NCBI GenBank assembly: GCA_029239875.1
Contig: JARBUD010000006.1
Span: forward strand, 1 to 64,000
Length of the DNA: 64,000 bases
Source: Xanthobacteraceae bacterium
Lineage (GTDB): Bacteria; Pseudomonadota; Alphaproteobacteria; Rhizobiales; Xanthobacteraceae
Reading direction: 5' to 3'
Shown: piece after piece, positions 15,530 to 25,163 of the stretch
Numbering within the stretch: position 1 is the stretch's first letter
Layout: each line of letters begins with the position of its first letter
Translations under genes and position numbers: made by a program
The notes under the pieces: model-generated
The model's database searches: none
What the model saw: only the letters and a program-made list of their open reading frames with translations
Told to the model about the DNA's origin: nothing

Positions 15530-18169
15530 TTAGCCGCTCTTCTTCGCAGGCGACTTCTTCGCCGCGGCCTTCTTCGGCGTCGCCTTCTTGGCCGGCTTGT
15601 CGCCGCTCGCCGTCTTCGCCGCCGCGCGGCGCGCCGGCTTGGCCGGTGCCGAGCCGGCCTTGGCGGTGATCAGCTCCACTGCCTGCTCCAGCGTCACGCT
15701 TTCCGCCGGCATGCTCTTGGGCAGCGTGGCGTTGACCTTGCCGTGGTTGACATAGGCGCCGAAGCGGCCGGGCCGCACGGTCACCGGCCCGCCGAGGGTC
15801 GGGTGCTCGCCGAGCTCGCGCCCGCCCACGGCGCCGCGGCCTCGGCCGGGACCCTTGTTCTGCTTGTCGGCGATGAGCGCCACGGCCCGGTTGAGGCCGA
15901 TGGACAGCACGTCGTCGCCGGCCTCCAGATTCGCGTAGGTCTTGCCATGCTGGACATAGGGGCCGAAGCGGCCGATGCCGGCGAGGATCGGGTCGCCGGA
16001 ATCAGGATGCCGGCCGATCTCGCGCGGCAGCGACAGCAGGGCGAGGGCCGTTTCCAGGTCCACATCCGCCGGCGCGAGGCCCTTGGGCAGGCTGGAGCGC
16101 TTGGGCTTCTCGCCGTCCTTGGCCTCGCCGAGCTGCAGATAGGCGCCGAAGCGCCCGTCGCGCACGGTGACTTCGAGCCCGCTTACAGGGTCGGTGCCGA
16201 GCACGCGGGTGCCGTTGGCTTCCGCCGGGTTGTCGGAATCGCCGTTCTGCACCGCCAGCGGGCGGGTGTACTTGCATTCCGGATAGTTCGAGCAGCCGAT
16301 GAAGGCGCCGAACTTGCCGACCTTCAGCGACAGCCGCCCGGTGCCGCAGGTCGGGCAAAGGCGCGGATCCGACCCGTCTTCCTTGGGCGGGAAGATGTGC
16401 GCGGTCAGCATCTCGTCGAGCGCGGAGATGACGTCGGAGACGCGCAGTTCCTTGGTCTCGCCAACGGCGGCGGTGAAGTCGCGCCAGAAGTCGCGCAGCA
16501 CGTCCTTCCAGGCGAGCTCGCCATTGGAGATAAGGTCGAGCTTCTCCTCCAGGTCCGCGGTGAAGTCGTACTCGACATAGCGGTCGAAGAAGCTCTCCAG
16601 GAACGCCGTGACGAGGCGGCCCTTGTCCTCGGGCACGAGGCGGCGCTTGTCGAGTTTGACGTATTCCCGGTCGCGCAGCACGGCGAGCACGGAGGCGTAG
16701 GTGGAGGGACGGCCGATGCCGAGCTCCTCCATGCGCTTCACGAGCGAGGCTTCCGAATAGCGCGGCGGCGGCTCGGTGAAATGCTGGCCGGCCTTGATGC
16801 CTTTGTTCGCCAGCGCCTCGCCGGACGACATGGCGGGGAGGCGGCGATTCTCCTCGTCCTCGTCACCGTCGTCGATGCCCTCGCGGTAGAGGGTGAGGAA
16901 ACCGTCGAACTTGATCACCTGGCCAGTGGCGCGCAGCTCCAGCGCCCGGCCGGCTGCCTTCGCGTCGATGTCGACGGTGGTGCGCTCCAGCTCGGCCGAT
17001 TCCATCTGGCTAGCGACGGTGCGCAGCCAGATCAGTTCGTAGAGCTTGGCCTGCTCGGGCTCGAGATGGCGGGAGACGTCCTTCGGCCGGCGCGAGAGGT
17101 CGGTCGGGCGGACCGCCTCGTGGGCTTCCTGCGCGTTCTTCGCCTTGGCCGTGTACTTGCGCGGGGCGGAGGGGACGTAGCGGTCGCCATAGTCCCGGCC
17201 GATCACCGAGCGTGCCTGCGCCACCGCCTCCGGCGCCATGTCGACGCCGTCGGTACGCATATAGGTGATGAGGCCGACGGTCTCGCCGCCGACGTCGACG
17301 CCCTCATACAGCCGCTGGGCGATGCGCATGGTCATCGCGGGGGCGAGGCCCAGCTTGCGGCTGGCCTCCTGCTGCAACGTCGAGGTGGTGAAGGGCGGGT
17401 AGGGGTGGCGCCTGGCGGGCTTGGCCTCGACCGAACGCACCTTGAAGTCCGCCGATTCCAGCGCCTTGCGGAAATCCGTCGCCTCGGCCTCGGTGCCGAC
17501 GTCGAGGCGGGTGATCTTCTTGCCGTCAGCGCCGACGAGGCGGGCCTCGAACGTCTCCTGACGCGGCGTCGCCAGCGCGGCGGCGATCGACCAGTATTCG
17601 CGGCGGACGAAGGTCTCGATCTCGCGCTCGCGGTCGCAGACGAGGCGCAGCGCCACCGACTGCACGCGGCCGGCCGAGCGGGCGCCCGGCAGCTTGCGCC
17701 ATAGCACCGGCGAGAGGGTGAAGCCGACGAGATAGTCCAGCGCGCGGCGGGCCAGATAAGCGTCGACCAGCGCCGCGTCGATGGTGCGCGGATGCTGCAT
17801 CGCCTCCAGCACCGCCTGCTTGGTGATGGCGTTGAAGACGACGCGCGAGATCGGCTGGTCCTTGAGCGCGCGCTTCTCCTTCAGGATCTCCAACACGTGC
17901 CAGGAGATCGCCTCGCCCTCGCGATCGGGGTCGGTGGCGAGGATGAGGCCGTCGGCGCCCTTCACCGCCCGGGCGATGTCGGACAGGCGCTTCTGCGCCT
18001 TGGGGTCGACGTCCCAGAGCATGTGGAAGTCGTGCTCGGGATCGACGGAGCCGTCCTTGGCGGGAAGATCGCGCACGTGGCCATACGAGGCGATGACCTC
18101 GTAGCCCGGCCCGAGATACTTGTTGATCGTCTTCGCCTTCGCAGGCGATTCGACGATGACGACCTGCAT
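15530..18169 (-). CDS. topA: DNA topoisomerase I
   Basis: The 879-residue type IA topoisomerase relaxes negative supercoils. It opens with the Toprim domain (MQVVIVESPAKAKTINKYLG and LATDPDREGEAISWHV). The active-site Tyr is at about residue 303 in GLITYMRTDG. A C4 zinc finger is visible in CPTCGTGRLSLKVGKFGAF with CSNYPEC. After it come repeats built on RFGAYLQLG, RFGPYVQHG and RFGAYVNHG, and a Lys/Ala-rich tail (PKKAAAKKSPAKK). This C-terminal build is usual for alphaproteobacteria. It is next to dprA in conserved order but separated from it by a small plus-strand gene. Confidence 0.96.
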   Translation of the reverse strand: MQVVIVESPAKAKTINKYLGPGYEVIASYGHVRDLPAKDGSVDPEHDFHMLWDVDPKAQKRLSDIARAVKGADGLILATDPDREGEAISWHVLEILKEKRALKDQPISRVVFNAITKQAVLEAMQHPRTIDAALVDAYLARRALDYLVGFTLSPVLWRKLPGARSAGRVQSVALRLVCDREREIETFVRREYWSIAAALATPRQETFEARLVGADGKKITRLDVGTEAEATDFRKALESADFKVRSVEAKPARRHPYPPFTTSTLQQEASRKLGLAPAMTMRIAQRLYEGVDVGGETVGLITYMRTDGVDMAPEAVAQARSVIGRDYGDRYVPSAPRKYTAKAKNAQEAHEAVRPTDLSRRPKDVSRHLEPEQAKLYELIWLRTVASQMESAELERTTVDIDAKAAGRALELRATGQVIKFDGFLTLYREGIDDGDEDEENRRLPAMSSGEALANKGIKAGQHFTEPPPRYSEASLVKRMEELGIGRPSTYASVLAVLRDREYVKLDKRRLVPEDKGRLVTAFLESFFDRYVEYDFTADLEEKLDLISNGELAWKDVLRDFWRDFTAAVGETKELRVSDVISALDEMLTAHIFPPKEDGSDPRLCPTCGTGRLSLKVGKFGAFIGCSNYPECKYTRPLAVQNGDSDNPAEANGTRVLGTDPVSGLEVTVRDGRFGAYLQLGEAKDGEKPKRSSLPKGLAPADVDLETALALLSLPREIGRHPDSGDPILAGIGRFGPYVQHGKTYANLEAGDDVLSIGLNRAVALIADKQNKGPGRGRGAVGGRELGEHPTLGGPVTVRPGRFGAYVNHGKVNATLPKSMPAESVTLEQAVELITAKAGSAPAKPARRAAAKTASGDKPAKKATPKKAAAKKSPAKKSG

Positions 18170-18345
18170 GCGCCCGCCGTGTCCGTTGGAGGTGTCCAGC
18201 CCGAAGAGCCCGGGAAAATGGGGTAGCCGTACCGGCCTGTCAAATGGGAAGCAGGAGCCGTGCCGTCTTTGCCGGAGCCTCCCGAAGGGAGTTCTCGGGA
18301 AAGCGTAGTGGTATCAAGGGCGGGTGAGGCTGCAACAGCCTCTCG

Positions 18346-18370
18346 TTGAACGGGCGTTCAATTTCGAAAT
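18346..18370. promoter_or_regulatory. Two adjoining palindromes upstream of topA and the small gene at 18476
   Basis: TTGAACGGGCGTTCAA (18346-18361) has 7-bp arms around a 2-nt centre and runs directly into ATTTCGAAAT (18361-18370), a perfect 10-bp palindrome. The following 30 bp are AT-rich. The site lies in the 306-bp gap between topA and the small gene and looks like an operator/promoter zone. It does not match the alphaproteobacterial LexA pattern of two direct GTTC half-sites. Confidence 0.45.
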
Positions 18371-18475
18371 ACATCCTTTGATAGAATATGGTCGAATATA
18401 TGCACGCAGAGGTGGCGTTGCGTCAGGCTCCGGTGTTACCTTTTGCCGAAGCGAGACCCAACCTGCAGGCGTGCC

Positions 18476-18667
18476 TTGACCAACAGCGATCGCGACCCGC
18501 CGCCGCGCGACACGGCAAGCTACATCGCCGCCATCGTCGACGAACTGGCCGGCCTTGCCGCCGGATCCAGAATGGAAGTGCTGCGCTATCTCCTGGAGAT
18601 GGCGCGGGACGAGGCGCGCGGCATTGCTCTCGACCATAAGTCGGACTCGGACGCCGACGTCAAATGA
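18476..18667 (+). CDS. Small conserved hypothetical protein
   Basis: A 63-residue acidic helical protein is proposed, with the core [16 protein letters not shown] and [17 protein letters not shown]. This resembles small proteins of unknown function found near topA/dprA in Hyphomicrobiales. No ATG is available at the expected place: TTG at 18476 (preceded by GCAGGCG) or TTG at 18443 are candidate starts. Its stop overlaps the end of dprA by 8 bp, in a convergent arrangement. There are no membrane helices or cysteines in the core. Function is unknown; the call rests on codon-like regularity and remembered family resemblance. Confidence 0.55.
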   Translation: MTNSDRDPPPRDTASYIAAIVDELAGLAAGSRMEVLRYLLEMARDEARGIALDHKSDSDADVK

Positions 18668-19769
18668 GAGAGACGCCGCCGCCCGGATGGCGTTCCAGCC
18701 GTCCGGCGAGCTCCAGTTCCAAGAGCAGGATCTGAATCTCGCCGATGGAGGCGCCGGACAGCACCACCAGATCGTCGACCGGCAGCGGTACCGGCCCCAG
18801 CAGGGCGAGCACGCGGGCGCGGGCATCATCGCTCGGCTCCGGCGCGTCCATCGCGTCGGTCTCCTCCTCGATGACCAGCGGCGGCGGCCGGTCGCGTAGC
18901 GCCGCCAGCCCTTGCAATATGTCCTCGGCGCCGGTGACGAGGGCCGCGCCGTGCTGGATCAGCGCATTGGTGCCGCTGGCGCGCGGATCGAGCGGCGAGC
19001 CGGGCACGGCGAACACTTCGCGCCCCTGCTCGGCGGCGAGGCGCGCCGTGATCAGCGAGCCGGAGCGCTCGGCCGCCTCGACCACCACGACGCCGAGCGA
19101 GAGGCCGGAAACCAGCCGGTTGCGGCGGGGGAAGTCGCGGGCACGCGGCTCCCAGCCCATCGGCATCTCCGAAAGGATGGCGCCTTCCGCCGCGATGCGC
19201 TCCATCAGCGGCTCGTTCTCACGCGGATAGGGCCGGTCGTGGCCGCCGGCGATGACAGCGACGGTGCCGGTGGCAAGGCTCGCCTCGTGCGCCATGGCGT
19301 CGATGCCGCGGGCGAGGCCCGAGGCGATGACCCAGCCAGCGGCGCCGAGGCCGCGGGCGATGCGCACCGTCATGGTGCGGCCGGCGCCGGAGGCATTGCG
19401 CGAGCCGACGATGGCCACGGTCGGGCGGGCGAGCACCTCCGCCCTGCCACGCAGGGCGATGAGCGGCGGCGCGTCGTCGATCTGCCGCAGCAATTCGGGA
19501 TAATCGGGCTCGCCGAGTGCGATGAAGCGCCCGCCCATGCGATCCAGTGCCGCCATCTCCGCCTCCGCCTCGGCGGGCGAGGGGATGCGGGGCGGGATCA
19601 GCCCGCCGCCGCGCCGGGCGAGGGCGGGCAGTGCGTCGAGTGCCGCCGCGGCGCCGCCGAATCGGTTGACCAGGCTGCGGAAGGCGCGCGGGCCGACGTT
19701 TTCGGTGCGGATCAGGCGGAGCCAGTCGCGGCGCTGTCCCGGATCGAGGTGGACGCCGCGCGGAGCCAA
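18660..19769 (-). CDS. dprA: DNA-processing protein DprA (Smf)
   Basis: The 369-residue protein is the single-strand DNA-binding RecA loader of natural transformation. The extended Rossmann domain is clear: [18 protein letters not shown] at about residue 115, [32 protein letters not shown] and [11 protein letters not shown] with the later [21 protein letters not shown]-terminal winged-helix-like DML1 domain ([30 protein letters not shown]) ends the chain. It starts 3 bp after plsY, so the two form an operon. Confidence 0.93.
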   Translation of the reverse strand: MAPRGVHLDPGQRRDWLRLIRTENVGPRAFRSLVNRFGGAAAALDALPALARRGGGLIPPRIPSPAEAEAEMAALDRMGGRFIALGEPDYPELLRQIDDAPPLIALRGRAEVLARPTVAIVGSRNASGAGRTMTVRIARGLGAAGWVIASGLARGIDAMAHEASLATGTVAVIAGGHDRPYPRENEPLMERIAAEGAILSEMPMGWEPRARDFPRRNRLVSGLSLGVVVVEAAERSGSLITARLAAEQGREVFAVPGSPLDPRASGTNALIQHGAALVTGAEDILQGLAALRDRPPPLVIEEETDAMDAPEPSDDARARVLALLGPVPLPVDDLVVLSGASIGEIQILLLELELAGRLERHPGGGVSLI

Positions 19770-19772
19770 TGG

Positions 19773-20378
19773 TTAGCCCTTCTTGCCGATCTTGCCCTCG
19801 GTGCCGGCCAGCAGCCGTCCGATATTGGCGCGGTGCATGAACCAGAGCAGCGCTGTGAGGATCGCCAGAAGGAACCCAGTCGGCGGCGGGGCGAGGGCGA
19901 AGGCGGCGAGGGCGGTGAGCACGCTGGCGATCAGCGCGGCGAGCGAGGAGTAGCGGGTGACGAAGGCGACGGTGAGCCAGGCGGCGGCAAAGACCAGCGC
20001 CGCCTGCCAGACCAGCGCCAGCGTCACGCCGAGGAAGGTAGCCACGCCCTTGCCGCCCTTGAAGCCCAGCCAGACCGGGAAGAGATGGCCGAGGAAGGCG
20101 CCGAGCGCCGCCGGCAGCGCACCGTTCTCGCCGATCAGCCAGCCGGCCAGCAGCACGGCGAGCGTGCCCTTGAGCATGTCGCCGATGAGTGTCGCGGCGG
20201 CGAGCCCCTTGTGCCCGGTGCGCAGCACATTGGTGGCGCCGATATTGCCCGAACCGATGGTGCGGATGTCCTGCGTGCCCGCGACGCGGGTCAGGATCAG
20301 GCCGAACGGAATCGAGCCGAGCGCATAGCCGAGAAGCAGCGCGACATAGCTCGACAGAGGGGGCAGGGACCAGCTCAT
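19773..20378 (-). CDS. plsY: Glycerol-3-phosphate acyltransferase PlsY
   Basis: The 201-residue inner-membrane enzyme transfers the acyl group from acyl-phosphate (made by PlsX) to glycerol-3-phosphate, the first step in phospholipid synthesis. The three conserved motifs are present: [14 protein letters not shown] near residue 43, [10 protein letters not shown] in the middle, and [16 protein letters not shown] at the C-terminus. About five hydrophobic helices are visible. It lies between the pyrC-like gene (56 bp upstream) and dprA (3 bp downstream). Confidence 0.94.
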   Translation of the reverse strand: MSWSLPPLSSYVALLLGYALGSIPFGLILTRVAGTQDIRTIGSGNIGATNVLRTGHKGLAAATLIGDMLKGTLAVLLAGWLIGENGALPAALGAFLGHLFPVWLGFKGGKGVATFLGVTLALVWQAALVFAAAWLTVAFVTRYSSLAALIASVLTALAAFALAPPPTGFLLAILTALLWFMHRANIGRLLAGTEGKIGKKG

Positions 20379-20434
20379 GTCCGCGACCTTAATGGCTTTT
20401 CGCCGGTTGCACAGAGGGCAGACGCGCCAGCGCC

Positions 20435-21733
20435 CTACACGTATTCATATACCGTGCGGCCGGCAACCAGCGTACGCACGACTCGCCCTTCGAAGCGGGC
20501 CTCGTCGAAGGGCGTGTTGCGGCAGCGCGATTTCAGCGTGGCGGGATCGAGCAACCAGGCTTCGTCCGGCGCAATGAGCGCGATGTCCGCGAGGCGGCCG
20601 GGCCGGAGCGTGCCGGCGGGCAGGCCGAGGATCTCGGCGGGACGCGTCGACATGGCGCGGACCAGCGTCATCAGGTCGAGCGCGCCGTCCTTCACCAGCC
20701 GCAGGCCGGCGGCGAGCATGGTCTCCAGGCCGATGGCGCCGAAGGCGGCCTCGGAGAAGGGCAGGCGCTTGACCTCGACGTCCTGTGGATTGTGGTCGGA
20801 GACCACCACGTCGATCAGCCCTTCCGCGACCGCCTGCACCAGTGCGACGCGGTCGTCCTCGCTGCGCAGCGGCGGGGTGAGCTTGAAGAAGGTGCGGTAG
20901 CCGACGACGTCGCGCTCGTTCAGGGCGAGGTGATTGATCGAGGCGGAGGCGGTGACGTCGAGCCCGTCGCGCTTGGCGCGGCGCAGCACGTCGAGCGACT
21001 CCGCGCAGGTGAGCGAGGCGGCGTGATAGCGCCCGCCGGTGATGGCGACGAGGCGCAGGTCGCGTTCCAGAACGATGGTCTCGGCCGCCTTTGGCACGCC
21101 GGCGAGGCCGAGGCGGGAGGCGAGCTCACCCTCGTTCATCACGCCCTCGCCGACCAGGCTGGCGTCCTCGGTGTGGTGGACGATCAGCGCGCCGAAATCG
21201 CGGGCATAGGTCAGCGCCCGGCGCAGCACCTGGGCGGAGGGAATGGAGCGCGTGCCGTCGGTGAAGGCGACCGCGCCGGCGGCCCCCAACAGGCCGATCT
21301 CCGTCATTTCCCGGCCTTCCAGCCCCTTGGTCAGGGCGGCCATGGGATGGACGTGGACGATGGCGGTGTCGCGCGCCCGGCGCAGGATGAAGTCGACGAT
21401 GGCGGGATCGTCGATGATGGGATCGGTGTCGGGCTGGCAGATGATGGTGGTCACCCCGCCGGCCGCCGCCGCCTGGCTGGCGGAGGCCAGCGTTTCGCGG
21501 TGTTCCGCCCCCGGCTCGCCAATGAAGGCGCGCATATCGACGAGGCCCGGCACGGCGATCAGGCCGCGGCAATCGACGATCTCGGTGCCTTCCGGCAGCC
21601 CGGCAGAGGTCAGGTCACCGGTGACATCTTTTATGACTCCGTCGGCGATGAAGATGTCACCGGTGGTGTCGAGGTCGCGCGACGGATCGAGGATGCGCGC
21701 CTTGGCGAGGAGGGTGGGACGAAGGTCAGCCAT
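20435..21733 (-). CDS. pyrC: Dihydroorotase-like protein lacking the HxH metal site (PyrC/PyrX type)
   Basis: The 432-residue amidohydrolase-fold protein is encoded directly after pyrB (8-bp overlap). It keeps much of the type I dihydroorotase sequence ([45 protein letters not shown]). At the normal Asp-x-His-x-His zinc site near residue 66, however, it reads [17 protein letters not shown], so both histidines are replaced. Pseudo-dihydroorotases linked to pyrB are known (PyrX in Pseudomonas), where they support aspartate transcarbamoylase assembly rather than catalyse. I infer the same here. If so, a catalytic dihydroorotase should be encoded elsewhere in the genome. Confidence 0.88.
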   Translation of the reverse strand: MADLRPTLLAKARILDPSRDLDTTGDIFIADGVIKDVTGDLTSAGLPEGTEIVDCRGLIAVPGLVDMRAFIGEPGAEHRETLASASQAAAAGGVTTIICQPDTDPIIDDPAIVDFILRRARDTAIVHVHPMAALTKGLEGREMTEIGLLGAAGAVAFTDGTRSIPSAQVLRRALTYARDFGALIVHHTEDASLVGEGVMNEGELASRLGLAGVPKAAETIVLERDLRLVAITGGRYHAASLTCAESLDVLRRAKRDGLDVTASASINHLALNERDVVGYRTFFKLTPPLRSEDDRVALVQAVAEGLIDVVVSDHNPQDVEVKRLPFSEAAFGAIGLETMLAAGLRLVKDGALDLMTLVRAMSTRPAEILGLPAGTLRPGRLADIALIAPDEAWLLDPATLKSRCRNTPFDEARFEGRVVRTLVAGRTVYEYV

Positions 21734-22679
21734 TGGGAAGATTCCGCGACAGCGCGTCCAGCACGGCCATGCGCACGGCGACGCCCATCTCTACCTGCTC
21801 GCGGATGAGCGACTGGGCGCCGTCGGCCACGGCCGAATCGATCTCGACGCCCCGGTTCATCGGGCCGGGATGCATGACCAGCGCGTCGGGCCTGGCGTAG
21901 CGCAGCTTGGCCTCGTCGAGGCCCCAGAAGTGGAAGTACTCTTTTACCGATGGGACGAAGGAGCCATTCATGCGTTCGCGCTGCAGGCGCAGCATCATGA
22001 CGATGTCGACGTCGGCGAGGCCGTGCCGCATGTCGTGATGCACCTCGACGCCGAAGCGCTCGATGTCCTTGGGCAGCAGCGTCGGCGGGGCGACCACGCG
22101 GACCTGTGCGCCGAGCGCGTGCAGCAGCAGGATGTTGGAGCGGGCGACGCGGGAATGGGCGATGTCGCCGCAGATGGCGACCGTCAGCCCTTCGATGCGC
22201 CCCTTGTTGCGGCGAATGGTGAGCGCGTCGAGCAGCGCCTGGGTGGGGTGCTCATGCGCGCCGTCGCCGGCATTGACCACGGAGCAGTCGACCTTGCGGG
22301 CCAGCAGCTCGACGGCGCCGGAAGCGCTGTGGCGCACGATCAGCACGTCCGGGTGCATGGCGTTCAGCGTCGCTGCGGTGTCGATCAGGGTCTCGCCCTT
22401 CTTCACCGAGGAGGTGCTGACCGACATGTTCATCACGTCGGCGCCGAGGCGCTTGCCGGCGAGTTCAAAGGAGGACTGGGTCCGCGTCGAGGCCTCGAAG
22501 AACAGGTTGATCTGGGTGCGGCCGCGCAGCGTGGCGCGCTTCTTCTCGACCTGCCGGTTGAGGACGACGAATTCCTCGGCGAGGTCGAGCAGGCCGACGA
22601 TTTCCTCAGGCGACAGGCCCTCGATGCCGAGCAGGTGCCGGCGGGAGAGGGTGAAGCTGGCGGTCGGGTTCGATGTCAT
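21726..22679 (-). CDS. pyrB: Aspartate carbamoyltransferase catalytic subunit
   Basis: The 317-residue enzyme makes N-carbamoyl-aspartate from aspartate and carbamoyl phosphate in pyrimidine synthesis. The carbamoyl-phosphate loop [22 protein letters not shown] (residues about 60-80) and [13 protein letters not shown] are intact, as is [15 protein letters not shown] near the end. ATG at 22679 ([19 protein letters not shown]) gives the typical N-terminus; a longer frame adds an unconserved leader. Its stop overlaps the start of the dihydroorotase-like gene, suggesting coupled synthesis of a complex. Confidence 0.95.
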   Translation of the reverse strand: MTSNPTASFTLSRRHLLGIEGLSPEEIVGLLDLAEEFVVLNRQVEKKRATLRGRTQINLFFEASTRTQSSFELAGKRLGADVMNMSVSTSSVKKGETLIDTAATLNAMHPDVLIVRHSASGAVELLARKVDCSVVNAGDGAHEHPTQALLDALTIRRNKGRIEGLTVAICGDIAHSRVARSNILLLHALGAQVRVVAPPTLLPKDIERFGVEVHHDMRHGLADVDIVMMLRLQRERMNGSFVPSVKEYFHFWGLDEAKLRYARPDALVMHPGPMNRGVEIDSAVADGAQSLIREQVEMGVAVRMAVLDALSRNLPNG

Positions 22680-22748
22680 ATCGAAGTCGGCTGGATAGAC
22701 GCAGCCGGCGGGTACCGCAAGCACTTAAGCGCGCCGTCCAGATATTCG

Positions 22749-23687
22749 TCAGAGATGGGCGATGGTGTCGACCAGCGCGATGACCAACGGCATGGTGACG
22801 GCCGCGAGGATGGTCTGCACCGTCAGCATCTCCGCCAGCAGCGGTGCGTCGCCGCCCATCTGGCGGGCCAGCACATAACCGTTCGGCGCCGAGGGGACCG
22901 ACGCGCCGACGGCGACGATCAAGAGGTCGACCTCCCCGAGGCCCAGCGCCACGCCGATTCCGACCGCCAGCGCCGGCATGACCAGCAGCTTGGCGACGCA
23001 GGTGAACCAGGTCGCCATGCGCGGCCGGCGCAGGTCGCCGAGCCTGAGCCCGGCCCCCACCACCAGGAGCCCCAGCGCCAGCGACGCCCGGCCGAGTATG
23101 TCGCCGAAGGTAACGAGGACCGGCGGGATCGGCACGTCGAACGTGTTGATCAGCGTCCCGGCGATGCAGGACCAGATGAAGGGGTTGCGCAGGATCTGCA
23201 GCAGCAGCCGGTTGGTCGCACCGCCATTCTCGCCATGGCGGGCGAGCACCACCACGCTGATGGCGTTGAGCACGGGGATCATCACCGCGAGCCCCACCGC
23301 CGCGACAGCGAGGCCCTTCGGGCCGGCGAGCGCGCCGGAGACGGCGAGGGCGATATAGGTGTTCCAGCGCACGGCGCCCTGAAACAGCGAGGTATAGCTC
23401 GGCCCCGCCAACCCGAAGAGACGGCAGATCGGCCGGCGGGCGAGGGTGAGGAGCGCGGAGACGGTGAAGATCGCGCCGAGCAGGGCGGTGGAGACCTCGA
23501 CCACCGCCACCTCGCCGAGGTCGGCACGCGAGATCGAGACCACGAGCAGCGCCGGGAACAGCACGAAATAGGTCAGCCGTTCCAGCGCGATCCAGTGCGA
23601 GGCTTCCGGCAGAAGCCCGCGCTTGAGCACGGCACCCAGCGCGATGACGAGGAAGACCGGCACCAGCGCGCCGAGCACGGCATGCAT
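22749..23687 (-). CDS. AEC-family (auxin efflux carrier type) transporter
   Basis: The 312-residue protein has about ten hydrophobic helices with the inverted five-helix repeat pattern of the AEC family. Family-like blocks are ALVPVFLVIALGAVLKR at the N-terminus, NPFIWSCIAGTLINTFDVPIPP near the middle, and GASVPSAPNGYVLARQMGGDAPLLAEMLTVQT near the end. Bacterial members export or import organic acids such as malate or malonate; the substrate here is unknown. It is followed 9 bp later by ruvX on the same strand. Confidence 0.88.
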   Translation of the reverse strand: MHAVLGALVPVFLVIALGAVLKRGLLPEASHWIALERLTYFVLFPALLVVSISRADLGEVAVVEVSTALLGAIFTVSALLTLARRPICRLFGLAGPSYTSLFQGAVRWNTYIALAVSGALAGPKGLAVAAVGLAVMIPVLNAISVVVLARHGENGGATNRLLLQILRNPFIWSCIAGTLINTFDVPIPPVLVTFGDILGRASLALGLLVVGAGLRLGDLRRPRMATWFTCVAKLLVMPALAVGIGVALGLGEVDLLIVAVGASVPSAPNGYVLARQMGGDAPLLAEMLTVQTILAAVTMPLVIALVDTIAHL

Positions 23688-23696
23688 GTCAGACCC

Positions 23697-24179
23697 TCAC
23701 CGGCCCTCGGCGATGAAGCGCAGCCGGTCGAGCGCGCCCTGCAGGATGAAGGCGGCGGCCTGCTGGTCGACCACCTCGGCGCGCCGCGCGCGGCTCATGT
23801 CGGTGGCGATCATCTCGCGCTCCACCGCGGCGGTGGAGAGTCGCTCGTCCCAGAGCAGGATCGGCAGCTCGGTGAGGCGGGAAAGGTTGCGGGCGAAGGC
23901 GCGGGACGCCTGCGCGCGCGGTCCCTCGCTGCCGTCCATGTTCACCGGCAGGCCGAGCACGAGGCCGATCGCCCCGCGCGCGCTCGCCAGCGACAGGATG
24001 CGCTCGGCGTCAGGTGTGAACTTGCCGCGGGCAATGGTCTCCACCCCGGCGGCGAGCCGGCGGTCCGGATCGCAGCTGGCGACGCCGATGGTCTTGGTGC
24101 CGAGGTCGAGGCCGATCAGGCTGCCGCGTTGGGGCAGGATGCCGGCAGCCTCGGCGACGGGGAGGATGAGCGCGGGCAT
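23697..24179 (-). CDS. ruvX: Putative pre-16S rRNA nuclease / Holliday junction resolvase-like YqgF
   Basis: The 160-residue RNase H-fold protein matches the YqgF/RuvX family, implicated in 16S rRNA 5' maturation and possibly in branched DNA processing. Catalytic carboxylates are in LIGLDLGTKTIGVA (Asp), LLWDERLSTAAVE (Glu) and VVDQQAAAFIL (Asp). ATG at 24179 (MPALILPVAEA) is preferred to an upstream ATG at 24197 by the family's usual length. It follows the AEC gene with a 9-bp gap. Confidence 0.92.
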   Translation of the reverse strand: MPALILPVAEAAGILPQRGSLIGLDLGTKTIGVASCDPDRRLAAGVETIARGKFTPDAERILSLASARGAIGLVLGLPVNMDGSEGPRAQASRAFARNLSRLTELPILLWDERLSTAAVEREMIATDMSRARRAEVVDQQAAAFILQGALDRLRFIAEGR

Positions 24180-24313
24180 GGCGGCAGCGCCTAGCACGAC
24201 CGCTTGCGAGATGCCATCGCGCCGTGCCGTGTCGCCCGCGTCGTCGCGCTTGAGTCACGCCGGCCTCGCACTATGTTGCCGCCGGAAATACTGGTCAGCG
24301 GCGGAGGAAGTTC

Positions 24314-25018
24314 ATGAAGATCACCTGGTTCGGTCATGCGGCGTTTCGGCTGGAATTCGCGGGCAAGGTCGTGCTCATCGACCCGTTCCTGACCGGCAAC
24401 CCTGCCTTCGGCGGCGACGTGGCGCAGGCGACGGCCGGCGCGCAGTACATCCTCCTGACCCATGGCCATGGCGATCATGTCGGCGACACGGTTCCGGTGG
24501 CGAAGAGCACCGGCGCCACGGTTGTCGCCAATGCGGACCTGGTGAGCTGGCTCGGCACGCAGGGGCTCGAGAAGCTGGAGATGATGAACACCGGCGGTAC
24601 CATCCATCTCGACGGCTTCACCGTCAGCATGGTCCGCGCCGACCACTCCTCCGGCATGATGGCGGGCGACGCCACGGTCTATCTCGGCAATCCGAGCGGC
24701 CTGATCGTGAAGGCGCCGGGCGAGCCGACCGTCTGGCACATGGGCGACACCGACATCTTCTCGGACATGGCGCTGATCGCCGAGATCCATAAGCCGGACG
24801 TCGTGATCATGCCGATCGGCGACCGCTTCACCATGGGTCCGGAGACGGCGGCGCTCGCTGTGTCGCGCTATCTCGGCGGGCTGACCATCATTCCCTGCCA
24901 CTATGGCAGCTTCGGCCTGCTGGAGCCGACCGCGGACCGCTTCGTCGGGCTGGTCGGGGAGGAGGCGACGGTGGTGGTGCCGGAAAAGGGCGTGCCGGTC
25001 GATCTGCGCAAGCCTTGA
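24314..25018 (+). CDS. Metallo-beta-lactamase-fold metal-dependent hydrolase (UPF0173)
   Basis: The 234-residue protein is a UPF0173/YtkL-type MBL-fold hydrolase of unknown substrate. Metal ligands are visible in [12 protein letters not shown] (about residue 52) and [12 protein letters not shown], with a further His in the C-terminal PCHYGSFG. An excellent GGAGG Shine-Dalgarno precedes ATG 24314. It is a single gene, divergent from ruvX and followed by a family B repeat. Confidence 0.9.
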   Translation: MKITWFGHAAFRLEFAGKVVLIDPFLTGNPAFGGDVAQATAGAQYILLTHGHGDHVGDTVPVAKSTGATVVANADLVSWLGTQGLEKLEMMNTGGTIHLDGFTVSMVRADHSSGMMAGDATVYLGNPSGLIVKAPGEPTVWHMGDTDIFSDMALIAEIHKPDVVIMPIGDRFTMGPETAALAVSRYLGGLTIIPCHYGSFGLLEPTADRFVGLVGEEATVVVPEKGVPVDLRKP

Positions 25019-25044
25019 GTTCTGGCTTTAGTTCCTTCTCGCGC

Positions 25045-25140
25045 CGTCATCCCCGGGCTTGACCCGGGGATCCACGTCTCAGACCTGGCGCACCTACGGC
25101 AAGGAAGGCGTGGATGGCCGGGTCGAGCCCGGCCATGACG
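25045..25140. repeat. Family B intergenic palindromic repeat, copy 2
   Basis: The element begins CGTCATCCCCGGGCTTGACC and ends GGGTCGAGCCCGGCCATGACG. Each half is itself a hairpin (CCCCGGGCTTGACCCGGGG and GGCCGGGTCGAGCCCGGCC). It fills the gap between two converging genes. Confidence 0.85.
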
Positions 25141-25163
25141 TGCTTCTTGTGGGGCCTGTCGAA

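Noticed and set aside
15449-17704. Long plus-strand open frame opposite topA
   Set aside because: It is the mirror of the topA coding sequence and shows no family motif; the codon pattern follows topA.
18346-18361. LexA box in TTGAACGGGCGTTCAA
   Set aside because: It has inverted GAAC-N4-GTTC half-sites as in Gram-positive LexA, not the direct GTTC-N7-GTTC repeat of alphaproteobacteria.
21243-24194. Plus-strand open frame of more than 900 codons across pyrB, the AEC gene and ruvX
   Set aside because: It runs antisense to several well-recognised genes and has the low-complexity composition of a GC artefact.
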